From positions 496,001 through 560,000 of the forward strand of contig CALYLX010000096.1 of assembly GCA_944990035.1 (NCBI GenBank): a DNA stretch of 64,000 nucleotides. The letters run 5' to 3'. This stretch comes from Clitopilus passeckerianus (Eukaryota; Basidiomycota; Agaricomycetes; Agaricales; Entolomataceae). The notes under the pieces were generated by a model. That model made no database searches and was not told the DNA's origin. It saw nothing but the letters and a program-made list of their open reading frames with translations. This document shows, piece by piece, positions 1-11,783 of the stretch; the stretch's first letter is position 1, and each line of letters begins with the position of its first letter. Made by a program: the position numbers and the translations under genes.

Positions 1-166
1 AAATCTTGTCTACTCTGTTCTTACCTTCTTCGCTTTCGCTGGTGTTTGGACGTCATTCTGGCTCCCCCAACCTGCACGCACTCAGAAGTAGTCTGTAATA
101 GTTCGTCAAGGAATCAATATATTCTATGATTCACACAAAATATTCAATAGCAAACAAATCAGACGA

Positions 167-1316
167 TTAATAGGTGAACTTCTGTCCAACGATGGTTTCG
201 CTCAGGTCCCAGAGTTTGAGCGCATTCGTCCTGTCAAGTGCATAAGGCTTGAAATCATTCTCTGTCGCTAGCTGACAGTCAAGAAGATAACTTCCATTAC
301 GATCTGGAGCGGTTATGCACGTCAGGAACTGCACGAACGAGCTAGATGAGAAGAATAGAACATACCAGCAATATCATCGTCGAAGGCAGCAACAAGGTAC
401 GTCGATGCACCTTGGGATATTGGCTTCCTCCTGCCGCCAGTTAAAGCTTCTTTATTTCCCATTTCTATATCAAGAGCTCCTGATGAATTGGCATTCGTGA
501 GATTGGTCAAATTCAGAAGCTAGATTTGGGCAGGCAACATACGTATAGCCTGCCAATCTTCTTCAGAGAGTTGTGCAGCTAGGTTGGTCTGTATGCCTCC
601 TGGATGAACGCTGAACGAGAGAAGACCCGTTTTGCCTAATTTCTCCGCCAGCGCGACGGGAAGCAGCATAGTCGCCGTTTTTGACTGACCATATGCCTTA
701 AACTTTTCGTACGTGCGCCCGTTCTATAGTCGCATAATCGGTGAGCAAATCTGACAAACGCAAAAAATAAACGCACCTCAAAGGACCAGTCATCGAACCT
801 GACTGGGCCGAACCTATGGCCGGCACTGCCAATCATAATAACCCTCGCACCCGGACCGCTTGCAAGAATCTTGTCCATGATTAGGTTTGTGAATAAGAAT
901 GGGCCAATAAAGTTGGTGCCAAACTGCAATTCCACCCCATCTTTCGTGGTGGCATAACCTGTAGTTACACCAGCCGCACTATTGATGAGGATGTCGATGT
1001 TCTCCTTGTAGGCATTGACCTCCTTCGCCGCTGTCCTGACTTCTTCTTGAGAACTGAGGTCAAGCTTGACGATGCGGACTTCGAGTTCGGGATATTCTGC
1101 AAGGATTGCTTCCTTGGTCTTTTCAACCTTGGATATAGTACGTCCGGCCAGTATGAGGAGACGGGGGTGGTGTTTCGCTACGGCCTGGACAAAATAGGCT
1201 CCTAATCCACCTGGAGTGACCCCAGAAACGAGGATGGTCTTTCCTTGTATCTTTGTGCTGTAGAAATCCGCAGTTTCCTCTGCGCTAGTTGTGTAGTCAA
1301 AGTTTGCAGGAGGCAT
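167..1316 (-). CDS. Short-chain dehydrogenase/reductase, tandem copy 1
   Basis: Four exons on the minus strand, 1316..777, 723..543, 479..366 and 303..167, give 323 codons plus stop. Phases agree throughout, and exons 1, 2 and 4 match the neighbouring paralogue in length. The N-terminal half has a Rossmann nucleotide-binding turn (SGVTPGGLGA, an unusual form of TGxxxGxG), an NSAAG core, and the active-site YGQSK (YxxxK) near residue 190. The C-terminus ends LSETIVGQKFTY. An NAD(P)-dependent cytosolic oxidoreductase is inferred; the substrate is unknown. Compared with copy 2, the glycine-rich turn is degenerate (SGV for TGA) and exon 3 is one codon shorter. Intron 2 is 63 nt. It is co-directional with copy 2 and about 400 bp downstream of it, so this is a tandem duplication. 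Confidence 0.85.
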
Positions 1317-1721
1317 AGGTTTTGAGAATGTGGCGGCGCTTCTTGAGTCCTCATCTTCCGACCCTCCTTTTATGTAGCCGTATTGGGAGTATCATGTAAA
1401 ACTCTTTATGATGAGCGTGGTTGGCTGGTACTTGGTTAACGTAGTGGTGGACATCATAGTTCTTGACATCAGCCTCGGCTCGATTTCCGTCGGATGTTCC
1501 CCGAACTTGGTTTGATGAGGGACATCATGTATTCACCATTCAATCCACCTGTTCCGCTCTTTTGCAGCACCGTCAATGGAAGAGCAGCCGCAAAGGCCTA
1601 CCAGAGTCTGCATTGCTACCCTGTTCCCTACTGTAGGCACACCAGCGGCGCAGTCTCTAAAATATCGAGAGTACGACGCATTCTGGTGGTGTTACAGGGT
1701 TGAATATATAGAACTTATGGT

Positions 1722-2853
1722 CTACTCATACTTGAAGCTCTGCCCTACAATTTCTTCGCTCAACTTCCAGAGCTTCTCTGCACTATCCTTGTCAAGGGCG
1801 AAAGGTTTGGCTTCTTCAGGTGCAACCCGGCAATCGACGAGATAATTTCCATTGTCCCCTGATAAGCCTCTGTATCAGCCAGACCTCCCAGAGCAGCGCG
1901 GTTTGAACTTACCGACGATATCTTTGTCAAAAGCTGCGACAAAGTAGGTTGAGACACCTTGAGATGGCGTCTTCATGACGAAAGCCGCGTTAGTGTCGGT
2001 CAAATAGCCAAGTTCAACGTCCAGCTCGCCTAGTCGATGGACCGTCACTAAGAATGGCCAAAAAACAGGTGCACGAACTCACGGATGGCTGCAAGATCCG
2101 TCTGATCCATGTGCAGGGCCAGATTGGTCCAGATACTGCCGGGATGGACCGAGAAAGAAACAACTCCCTTCTTACCCAGTTTCTCTGCGAGGGAGATAGA
2201 GAATTGAATGTTTGCTGTTTTCGACTGGCCGTATGCCTTCAATTTATGATATGTTTTGCCGCCCTAAAGGGAACATCAGCATCTGGATTCAAGACAGAAC
2301 AGAGAAGTCTTACAGAGAAATCCCAATCGTCAAATCGAATCGGGCTGAATCTATGCCCAGCACTTGAAACGTTAATGATCCTGGGACTGGGCCCGCTTGA
2401 AAGGATCTTGTCCATGATAAGATTTGTGAACAGGAAATGACCGATATGGTTCGTTGCAAACTGCGATTCGAGTCCGTCTTTCGTGGTGCTATAGGGGTGG
2501 GCCATAATCCCAGCGCTATTGACGAGGAGATCGATCGATTCTTCGTAGGAGTTAACTTCCTTTGCCGCTGCTCTCACGCTCTCCAGGGAACTTAGATCAA
2601 GTTGTAGACGCCTGGCCTTAACATTAGGAGCGACTGCAGCAATGGCTGCCTCGACTTGGCCAACTTTTTCGGAGTTGCGAGATGCTAGGATGAGGAGGCG
2701 TGGTTTGTATTTGGCGACGGATTCTGCGAATATGGCACCAAGACTTCCAGGAGAGGCACCTGTGACAAGAATGGTCTTGCCTTCAATCTGAGGAGCATAC
2801 AGGTCTCCTGCTTCCTCTGCTGTGGTTTCGAATCCAAAGTTTGCAGGAGGCAT
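1722..2853 (-). CDS. Short-chain dehydrogenase/reductase, tandem copy 2
   Basis: Four exons, 2853..2314, 2263..2083, 2029..1913 and 1858..1722, encode 324 residues. The protein begins MPPANF like copy 1. It has the cofactor motif TGASPGSLGA around residue 31, NSAGIMA in the NAG position, the catalytic serine in NVSSAGH, and YGQSK as the Tyr/Lys pair. This is the classical SDR fold of the fungal retinol-dehydrogenase/WWOX-like type, probably an NADP(H)-dependent cytosolic reductase; the substrate cannot be told from sequence. Its cofactor motif is better preserved than in copy 1, so this may be the functional member. The introns are 49 to 54 nt. Confidence 0.88.
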
Positions 2854-4387
2854 CAGGGAAATGAAGACCTAAACTTCCAGTCTATTCATGCTTCTTATTC
2901 ATACGGAGAACTAGTCCAGTGCCCGGATGACGGCCGTATTGATCTATTCGTGACGAGAGGCCACCTTATGCAACCATGATATGAGAGCCTGAGGCGGCTT
3001 ACTCTGACAGTTCGTTGTCAATGTCATCTGAGGGAGGTGAGGACCAGAGGTTGGGATCAGGTTGGGATTGAATCTTTAATTAATTTTGATTTACAACTTA
3101 CCCACGACTTGCCCACGACCGTCATACATGATATTCGTCCTACGATGTTGAGCGATATGGCTACTCGACGTTGTACACCGGACCGCATAGCATCCATACA
3201 TATTGCGTGCGTCTTCGGACAGATCTAAGATTCTGGCAACATATTTGTCTGCACCAAAGTTACGCAAAATAGGTCACTCAAACCCACTAGGGCAGCTTCC
3301 CGAAAACTCGACGTTCAACGACTTCTAGAGGAATAAGAGGAAAACGGAGAGACGCCTGAAAAAGCTATCTTAGAAATGTAGAACCTCCCTGGGGCGCCAG
3401 CTCTTGTTGGCACTGATAAGCCTTGTAATGACTCTGCTTGTCCAATACAGACCCAGACTTTTTCGGTCCCACTCTCCTTTCACCATGTCGATGCCAACCC
3501 TTGCCGCTCTTCTCTTAGCACCTGCATATGAACGTCTCTTTCCCTACTCGGGCCAGCTTTCCGTTGATGATCCCAGCTACTAGTCAGCTGGAGAAGTAGT
3601 GAGAGGTGATGTATCTGGCGGGAACCTCTATCCTGGCCAGCCAGTGTCAATGTGAGACTTGAGCCGCCAGTATGTGAGCAAGTCACACTTTCTAGATTGC
3701 TTCTATTGCTGACCCTCGTTCATACAAGTCGTTCAATACGGTTGTACACCAACCAATTTCGCTAGCTTCGCGGCGATTGAGCGAGGCACGCTGTCTTGAA
3801 TCAGTGCCGAAATGTTTAAGACCAGTAAAGGAATATAGCGGGATCCCCGTTCTGCAAGCTTCACATCATATCATTCCAGCGACAGTGAGGTTTCACCATG
3901 AAGCCAAGGCGATTCATTGTCAGGCTAAAACGCAGGAGTCGCCTTCCCTGCTCTCCAGGCCAAGCAAGGAATACTTGGCAGGTCAATCACGTTCCATCAT
4001 ACCCATTCCCCCCCGCTGTCAACCAAGTCAAGCCTACTTCAATTGAGTTGGGCGTGATAAGCGCCCTGACTCTCGTCTGATCAAAACATGGTACTGCATT
4101 TCTCCTTGATTGAAACGTTCAGGCTGTTAATGGTCAACCTGTGTATCAAGGCCCTGACGATCCGAAAATGAATGCCGAAATGTGGCATAAAAGCCTGGCT
4201 CTCAAGACGAGAACCAGCAGCACCTCTGGGAGGAAGCCACTTGTCCCACTGAAAACTACCTCTTGTCGGAAACAAACGCCGGTCGTCCGTTTCTATATTC
4301 AAAGTACGTCCATCCATGTTCATATCATGCCACGACTACAAACTAATACGAATCCTCGCTGTTGTAGTAAACACATAACTCATCACC
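2854..4387. other. Intergenic, no gene recognised
   Basis: Short open frames on both strands show no domain, coding bias or usable splice pattern. The right end presumably holds the promoter of the small plus-strand peptide frame; a TATA-like tctatatt lies near 4291. Nothing else stands out. Confidence 0.5.
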
Positions 4388-4561
4388 ATGGTCTCCATTC
4401 GTATCACTGTCCAAGCTCTTCTCGCCGTCGCCATGTCTGTCAGCGCCTACCCAGGCTCTTATGCCGACGCAGTTGAATCAATTGCTGCTCGCTCAGACTC
4501 CAACTATCAGACTCTCACCGCTCGCCGCGGCAGCGGCATCTCGACCTGGTCGAGAACGTGA
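4388..4561 (+). CDS. Possible small secreted peptide (57 aa)
   Basis: A short frame starts in a good context (tcaccATGg). It has a signal-peptide-like N-terminus: MVSIRITVQ, then a hydrophobic run LLAVAMSVSA with an AxA-like cleavage region near residue 20. About 37 residues follow, with two AR/ARR motifs (IAAR, LTARR). Basidiomycetes encode many such small secreted proteins. Its 3' end overlaps the tail of the antisense HNH-family fragment, so at most one of the two ends is likely to be real. No family is recognised. Confidence 0.3.
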   Translation: MVSIRITVQALLAVAMSVSAYPGSYADAVESIAARSDSNYQTLTARRGSGISTWSRT

Positions 4562-5065
4562 ATGTTACAAGAAAGCTACAAAACAGATCAGAAAGACTCG
4601 CAAGGTTCTTTGCTTGTTGATAGGTTTTCGGGGTCTTAGCCAAACGGTATCGATTTTCTTCTCTCTCCAATTCAAGTCCCGGATCAGAGGGTTGGTTGCT
4701 TGGGGTAGTAGGACCTTTATGAACACGGACTAAAAATCGTCAACAACCATCCGAGTCGTCGGAAATTCGAGGGAGAACTTACAACAGTGAACAAAGTGGT
4801 TCTTATAGAGATCAGCCAGATTCTGAAGTTCTTGGTCTACATTACAGCCTTGAAGCATTTTAGCGAATCCCTCCCGGCCAGCTTGCGTTGGTGCTTCAAT
4901 TAGCATATAGCCAAGCAGCCTGGCCCACATCAACACCGAAAGGCCGCCATACTGCGGTATTTTGTTATGGTGATGCTCGAGCTCAATACATTGGTTGTAT
5001 GCGTGATGAGATGGTGGATCGTCTGTGCAATCAAAAGGATTGGTTTTTGGCAGAGGAGTAGGCAT
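4515..5065 (-). pseudogene. Basidiomycete HNH-family protein, N-terminal part only
   Basis: Two exons, 5065..4783 and 4729..4515, are joined by a 53-nt GT..AG intron and keep frame for 165 codons. Residues about 1-120 (starting MPTPLPKTNPF, then LLGYMLIEAPTQAGRE and LADLYKNHFVHC, followed after the intron by FRVHKGPTTPS) resemble the N-terminal region of a large basidiomycete family whose C-terminal half carries an HNH nuclease-like motif (RDGYRC..TG and following). That half is absent: similarity fades after KTPKTYQQAK and the frame stops in low-quality sequence rich in Arg and Cys. I read this as a truncated relic. The family assignment is from memory and moderate. Confidence 0.5.
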
Positions 5066-5351
5066 GAAGGGCGTGGATTAAACCCGTTACGCCACAAGAA
5101 TGACATGGTACTCGCTTGAGGAGCCGTGAGAGACAATGAGTCCTCATGCACATGCATCATGCACCACTCCCAGTAGGCAAGGAAGATTCCAATGCTGAAC
5201 TACTGAGGCAGCTCATGCGGTTGCCGTTGTGAAAAATAAACGAGATGTCATTAGGTACTAAGTAGCCAAAGCATTAGAACTAGACGTAATTTTATCCTAC
5301 AAGCAAATCATAAGTAGAGATCACAGACTAACTGTCACCCCTCTGAGATAT

Positions 5352-6889
5352 CTAATATCCATCCTCCTGAACCAGTGCATCCACCGGATCGACCTCATAT
5401 TGCTCCTGAATCCTCATCTCCAGCAACCTCTGATCATACCGCTTCAGCAGCAGCCTCTCCACCCATCCACCGGAAGGAAACACTTTCTCCCACTGGTTAT
5501 GCAGATGCACACTGAACACCTTGCCGAGTGCTTCATCGAGTCCTCCTCCTTCTTCCAATCCAAGGCCCATGGTCCATTTCCCGTTACGCCTGTCAGCAAC
5601 GAACGGGTCTGGCAAGCGGTTGTCCAACCGACATGACCTGCCGTCGGAGAAGCAGAAAGGCAGAACTTTGAAAGGGGGTATAGCGTTCGCGACAAGTCGC
5701 CGCCAGAGCTTGAGGTAGAGCAGAGAGCCCCAGTCAGTGGAGTGTATTCTTGGAGGTGGTGAAGTAGCCATGATGTGGAAAGCTTCGCATAGGTACGGCG
5801 AGTGCTGGCGGAAGCGCATTAGTGCGCCATTGAGAGGTTGGTATGGTTTGTCTGTAAATTTCGTTCAGACTGTGATAAAAGATTGGTGTGTGGGGAAGAC
5901 CTACCATAGCAGTCCCACTGGGTGACGAATTCATGCTCAAGCAAGGGAGTAAGATCCCGAGTGAGAAGCGAGTCCATGTCAATCCATACGCCTCCATAGT
6001 TCCACAATAACAGCAACCGTAGAAGATCCCCGTCCAACCACGCCTTCTTGTCCCTCATCTTCAATAACTCGCTCTTATGCATAGCGGTTGAGCTTGCTAA
6101 AGTAGCGATGTCCACGACTTTCAGCGCAAAGCTCTCCGGATAGCGTTTCATATACCCCCGCAGAATCTCGTTCTGGCTGAGATCCCCATTCGACCATATA
6201 ATCAACCTCGATGCACTCAAATCCTGGGTCGCGAAGAATGACTTGATCATCCACTCCTGCCGTTCTCCAAACGCCACAAGGTCCGTCCTCCAATACGTAT
6301 GGAATTGTGTCTTCATTTCGGGGGGAAGCCATGATCCGTGGTGTTGTATGTCGTCTCGGTGTGTTTGTATTGTGCCAGCAAAGTCGTAGCAATCCAATCC
6401 CATCTTCAAAGGCAGTCCGGCCTGAACCTCCGTCCTCCGTCGTCCATAAACGGCATCTGACACGTTATACAGTGGGCTGACGTGTGGGGAGTTGAAGCAG
6501 CCAGCGAGTGGTAATATGGGGTCAATCTCCGCCTTGACCCAGCTCCTGGAATAGAACGCTATCTCTATGTGAGGCTCGTAGAGATACAATCCACCCAGAA
6601 CAACTATCAGGGTGACGGAAATGAGGATTTTAAGGAGCAGTCGAACGGTCTGCCGCCGTAGCGTAAGGAGAAGTGTGAATGGCCAGCGGTTTAGAGGCCA
6701 CCAAATTCGACTTCTGGAACGATAGGTCGGGTGAGGTGGCGGAAGGTAGGGGGCGTATTCATGTGTAGGGCTAGGGATCGCTGTTGGTGGTGGTGACAGG
6801 TCATGGTGGTGATTCGTTGCTGAGCGCAGCCGTGGCTTAACGTTTGACAGGGTGTACATGGGAAGTCTGGAGCTTCCTGAAATTGACAT
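5352..6889 (-). CDS. GT32-type glycosyltransferase, type II membrane protein
   Basis: Two exons, 6889..5905 and 5851..5352, with a 53-nt intron, encode 494 residues. The topology is that of a Golgi type II enzyme: a Pro-rich cytosolic tail (about residues 1-83), a single membrane anchor (about 84-103, LLLKILISVTLIVVLGG), then a lumenal catalytic domain. The domain carries the DxD sugar-nucleotide/metal motif in NYGGVWIDMDSLL (DMD at 304-306), preceded by DGDLLRLLLLW, which is the arrangement of the glycosyltransferase sugar-binding (DXD) family that includes Och1-like and capsule-type transferases. Donor and acceptor are unknown; mannosyl or galactosyl transfer to glycans is inferred. It is transcribed away from the Dhh1 3' end. 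Confidence 0.85.
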
Positions 6890-7774
6890 ACTTGGTCCAA
6901 GTCGCCCCCAGCTTTAAACTGTGGTTGTTTCGCTGGCCTGACTTATAGGTTAACCAAGATGTTGTCCGCCGAATTAATGAGAAACGCGTCGGGTATACGT
7001 TGGTACACGTTAAAGTGAGGTGGTCGTCACAGAGTCGTCGTTCCTCAAGCTGTAGGTGGCCAACTGCGGTCTAGAGCAGGTATTGGGCAACGCTAGCAGT
7101 TGTAAAAGAGTGGACAGTGTGCCGACAGCTCGGGCCTGTCTAGCGCGTCAGTTACTGAAAACTTGAGCCTGGGCTATCGCGCTTCACCAAAAAAGCCAGC
7201 TCGCTCGCTTATTGGCCAACTCAAAGCTGCCCGATCAAAATTTCTTCGCTTTGGGAAATTGGCTTGTCTTGCGGTAAATTGCTATCGACGTACAAAATGA
7301 CAACAATCCCTACGTAACTTACACAACACAACCCATTTTTCAACTATCTTCCAAACCATGCAGCAAAACATCAACGCCCCAGCAAAATCTACATCGTACC
7401 AAATCTGACAACGCAATCGAAGGACAACACACGATACCAGGTAAGAAAGATATAGGCCATACCCGTAAAAATAGGTAATGACGGTAGAATATACAGTAAA
7501 CACTAGGAGCACGGAGCACAAGTAGAAAACTTTCAGGAAGGTGGAGAGGGGGATTAAAGCGTGGTAAGAGCCTCGACAAACAGACACAGATGGTACAAGA
7601 TGGACTGGAAAAGTAGCGAGAAGAAGTAGAAGAGAACCCCGTGAACAATGAGACAAAAAGATTAAAGAAGGGCCTGGTAATGGTGGTATCCTACGACGGC
7701 GACGTCGAATTTGGTGACACATCTAATGCTGGAACAAATAACATTCTGCAATCTCATTCCGTCTCTTTCTTAGC
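6890..7774. other. Intergenic: GT32 promoter side and helicase 3' region
   Basis: No supported gene. The right part is the downstream (3' UTR) side of the minus-strand helicase. Open frames near 7282..7722 are rich in Leu, Cys and Tyr without a pattern and look like chance. Confidence 0.5.
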
Positions 7775-9457
7775 CTAGGCGCGAACGGGTCCACGGTAGC
7801 CTTGTTGAGGAGCTCGTGGGATTCCGCCGTTTCCGTTGGCAGGGTAAGCACCTTGACCATTGCTTTGGTATACGACCTGGCCTTGGGTAGCCTGAGGTGG
7901 CACCTGCTGGGGTGGCCTAGCCTGTTGGGGGACCTGCTGCCTCTGTTGTTGTTGTTGTTGCTGCTGCTGCTGCTGCTGTGCCTGCTTAGGAGCCTGTCCA
8001 GCTGGCGGCAACGGGGATTCAGGCCCTGACGAAGGGGCGACGTAGAGACCCTTGTCAATGGTCTGAGGAATCGGCTGAATCTCCGTTCCAAGTTCCTGTT
8101 CAATCTTGTACAAGTTGAACCTGTCCTCGTAAGTGACGAGGTTGATGGCAAGACCAAGGTGTCCGAAACGACCAGAGCGACCGATACGGTGAAGGTATGT
8201 CTCGGAGTTCTTGGGGAAATCGAAGTTGATAACGACGTTAACGGCTTGGATATCAATACCACGGGTGAGGAGGTCAGAGCAGACGAGGTTACGGCATTGT
8301 CCATTGCGGAATTCGTGGAAGACGCGGTTACGATGCGACTGTAGCATCTTTGCATGTGAGTAGAAGCAGGAGTAGCCCAGGTCTGTGACCTTCTTCGCGA
8401 GCAGTTCGACACGGTTGGTAGAATTACAGAAGATGATAGATTGGTTGATTTGGAGCTGTTAAAGTATGTCAGACGGAGCCTTAGCTGTGTGTGATGACTA
8501 CCAACCTTGGAGAAGAGGGTATTGAGGCAGTGGACCTTCTGTCGCTCCTCGACATAGGCGTAGTATTGGGTAACACCACGGAGGGTGAGTTCGTCCATGA
8601 GGTTGATCTCATGAGGAGACCTCATGTGCTTGTCCTATCAGATATCGTCAGCAGGGATCAACGCAATTATACAAAGCAGACAAACCTTGAAATCTTTTAC
8701 GATCATAGGGAAGGTAGCGCTGAACAGCATAACTTGACGTTCAGCAGGCAGGAAGCTCAGCAACTGCTCCATAACAGGAGCAAATTCCGGCGACAGCAAT
8801 TTATCAGCTTCGTCCATAACAAAGACTGGACATTCGCTCAGGTCGGCGACACCCTTGCCGGCCAAGTCGAGAATGCGACCAGGAGTGCCAACGAGGACGT
8901 GTACAGTCTCAGAGAGACGCAGAATATCGTCCTTCAAGGTGGTACCACCAGTAGTAACCATAACCTGCAAGCCCATGTGCTTGCCAAGAATCTTGCATAC
9001 TTGCGCGGTCTGGAGAGCCAGCTCACGCGTAGGCACCAAGAGAAGCGCCTGGATCTTGTTTTTGCTGGTGTCGACTTGCTGTAGGGAGGGGATGACGAAT
9101 GCGGCGGTTTTGCCGGTTCCGTTCTTTGCGCGGGCCAATACATCGCGCTTGGTGAGTGCAATTGGGATGGCTTCCTCTTGAATGGGCGAAGGTTTCTCGA
9201 ACCCTGCTTCGAAGATACCCATGAGGAGCTCCCGTCGAAGGTACATATCCTCGAATTCGAGGCCTTTAGTGGCGGTTACGTCTTCTGTTTGTGGCCGGAC
9301 ATCTTTTGGTGGTGGACGGAGACCAGCTTTCCAGGATTCACTGTGATTGGATGCGGGTGTGCTAAAAGGTGGCTTCGGTTGAGCTTGGTGGCACTTTGAA
9401 TGGTAGTGCGTGTACCGATACATACGATGACGATGATGACGGTGCTGCTTGTGACAT
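7775..9457 (-). CDS. DHH1: DEAD-box RNA helicase, DDX6/Dhh1 orthologue
   Basis: Four exons, 9457..9426, 9361..8686, 8634..8506 and 8455..7775, give 505 residues. The first intron (64 nt, GTATGT..TAG) joins a Ser-rich start ([11 protein letters not shown]) to the conserved [13 protein letters not shown]. Motifs are in order: Q motif [10 protein letters not shown] (about 68-77), motif I AKNGTGKT (89-96), [16 protein letters not shown] (194-197), SAT, TRGID, and [20 protein letters not shown] and the block around the Q motif are signatures of the DDX6/Dhh1/Me31B subfamily, which drives decapping and translational repression in P-bodies. The tail from about residue 400 is Gln/Pro-rich with a run of about 13 glutamines coded by mixed CAA/CAG near 7943-7980. 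Family assignment is firm. Confidence 0.96.
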
Positions 9458-11783
9458 GTTAGGCTGGTTGCTGATTGAGTTGGGTGGTTGTTAAATTGGG
9501 GTTTTCTGCTTCGGAAAACCGTAGTGTTCAGAGTAGGGTGCTTGAAAGGTGTTTGTAACAGTTGAGTCTACTGGTATTGGAGATTTGAATCCGGCCGATA
9601 AGCAGCAACTGAAAATCTGTAGTTGCTAAGACGGTTTGTAGGTTCGAAATCGATGCTGGTAGTAGAGAGGACAGTGGCAAAGCGATGAGGTGGTTAAGAG
9701 CAGAAATGAGGAGGGCTCGTGGTCGGCGAAAAAGGCAAGGCAATATTTTCGCACGCACCGGACAACACACTGCATCGCGGCATTGTCTTTCAGAGACAAG
9801 GGCAATGACCACCAAAAGTGAAGGCCTTTGACCTCTCGGCTTTGTTCTTATACATGTCGCCAGCCTATCCTATCACGAAAGCAATGGTCTTCGCGCTAGA
9901 TAGCTCCTGCTGCTCGCTGCTTTGTGGGTTTGATGGGCTAATTCGGCCGCAATTCTGTCCTTGCAGCAGGTACATATACGGCTGGTCATTTTCTACATTT
10001 GGGCATCTGCCCTCTGGCTCGACAGGATACGTGTCTCTATTGTGCACTCGAAATCTTTAGTCCTTTAGTCTCAGAGTGCTCTGTCCCTGGCTACATACGA
10101 CTGCATTCCCCCACCGTGACACATCCATCCATCATTTGCGCATTGACCACCTCGCTATCATGGGCCTCGGTATCATGACGTTGCGGCAGGCTAATCTTGC
10201 AATATTCGAAAACTTGCATATTTCGCAAGGACTCATTACTCTCGTCTACGAGATGCCTACATTAACTCCTGCCAAAATCCATTCTCCAAAACACAATTGA
10301 CCCGTGAGCTATTTTACTCACGACGATCTCCGAGCGCCTGCTACTCGAGTTAGGAGACTAGGTTTCATTCCCGCCAAACACTATTCTTATCAGAATGCTA
10401 CTTCGGACCCTCGAAATGAAAGTGGTCAGTCGGTGGGCATCTGGATACAGAAGCTTGTGAACCTGCCCTACTGCTCCTACATATCTTCCGGTACCCACAG
10501 AAGTATCTCTACGCCGAGAAAATACCGTTGGTAATTGACCTCCATATCGAACCAATAATTGCCTTTACAGGAACCAGACGATCCGCCACTGCGCCTCTTA
10601 AAAGTTTAGCTTGATTTTGGCAGCCCACACCAGGTGTGAGTTACATTCCTGTATTTTCTCTCATGTGTTGTAGGTCTATTTGACTACGGGGTTCAGCTCC
10701 CATGAGCAAGATGTACCCTCAAACAACTTGATGAAGTCGAGCGCTCGATAGCCTCGAAGCCGGTGCTCAGGCCGAAGAATCAAACAGGGACCGAGTCCTG
10801 TGGCACGTTCCGTCATCAGCGCAGTGATTCCTGTTGATTCTCTCCAGTGCCTTCGCTGAGCGTGCTCTCACACCATCAGGTTTCATAAGCCGACAGAGTT
10901 CGATAGCTCTTGCCACTCTCTCTTGGCCAGGTGATCCCACACCCTCTGCAGATGCTATATCTGTAGGCTAATCTATGGTAGGTCCTACACGTCGTCCACA
11001 TGCAACACTTAATACCCTTTCATGATTGGTCTGATTTGACGTTTGGCAGACACCCAAGTGACTGTGTTAATAACTTGTTGGACCACAACTCATATCTCGT
11101 ATGTCAATGTCAGATTCGGAGACGCGAGTATCTTCAGGCCAGAAGAGCCGATTGGGTTAGCAGCTCTCAATCACCCATTTCAAGGGTGCGAAACTGCGGG
11201 CTAGCGCTCTGTGCCTGTCATACTTACTCGTCTTGCGACATCATCAATACCTGTTCTCTTTCAAACAGTTCGGGGAGATATTATTCGTCATGCCGAAGGC
11301 GATTTTATTCCAGAAAAGTAGGATAAAAATACCGTTTTTGTAACGACCCGCCTCCCGAGCGCGAAGCCTTGATACCACAAAAAAACTATCACGATTATTC
11401 CCAGCTATCGGTCGTTGAGCGGGATGGAAGTTCAAAGAATCTACGGAATGGCTGACCGCCAAAAGTTGTGCCTGATGGGCCAGATGCACGTTGTGATCGA
11501 ACTCTGATGCGTGATGCGAACTTGCCGTGTCACTAGAAAGACATTTGAATGGACCATTCGGCCAGCGTCCAGCGCTGTTCCTCTCACCTTCAACGACGTC
11601 TAGCATCCGTCTGACGCCGTTTCGTACTTGACCGGGCAGTGCAGCTCTCCATATAGCACGAGCCAGCGATATTTATAACGAATCACCCTCATTTCAACAT
11701 CACGCTCTTTTCTTGGAACTGTTTTGGAGAAAACCCAAGCTTTGCTGCTGCTGGGAAATTTCTGCTCCTGTGCCATTGACCTC
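9458..11783. other. Intergenic between divergent genes
   Basis: This is 2.3 kb between the divergent starts of the Dhh1 helicase (minus) and the DUF7729 gene (plus). I found no domain-bearing frame, tRNA or repeat. Promoters of both genes must lie at the ends. Confidence 0.5.

Noticed and set aside
7282..7722. A 146-codon minus-strand frame downstream of the Dhh1 stop
   Set aside because: It falls in the expected 3' UTR and has no pattern.
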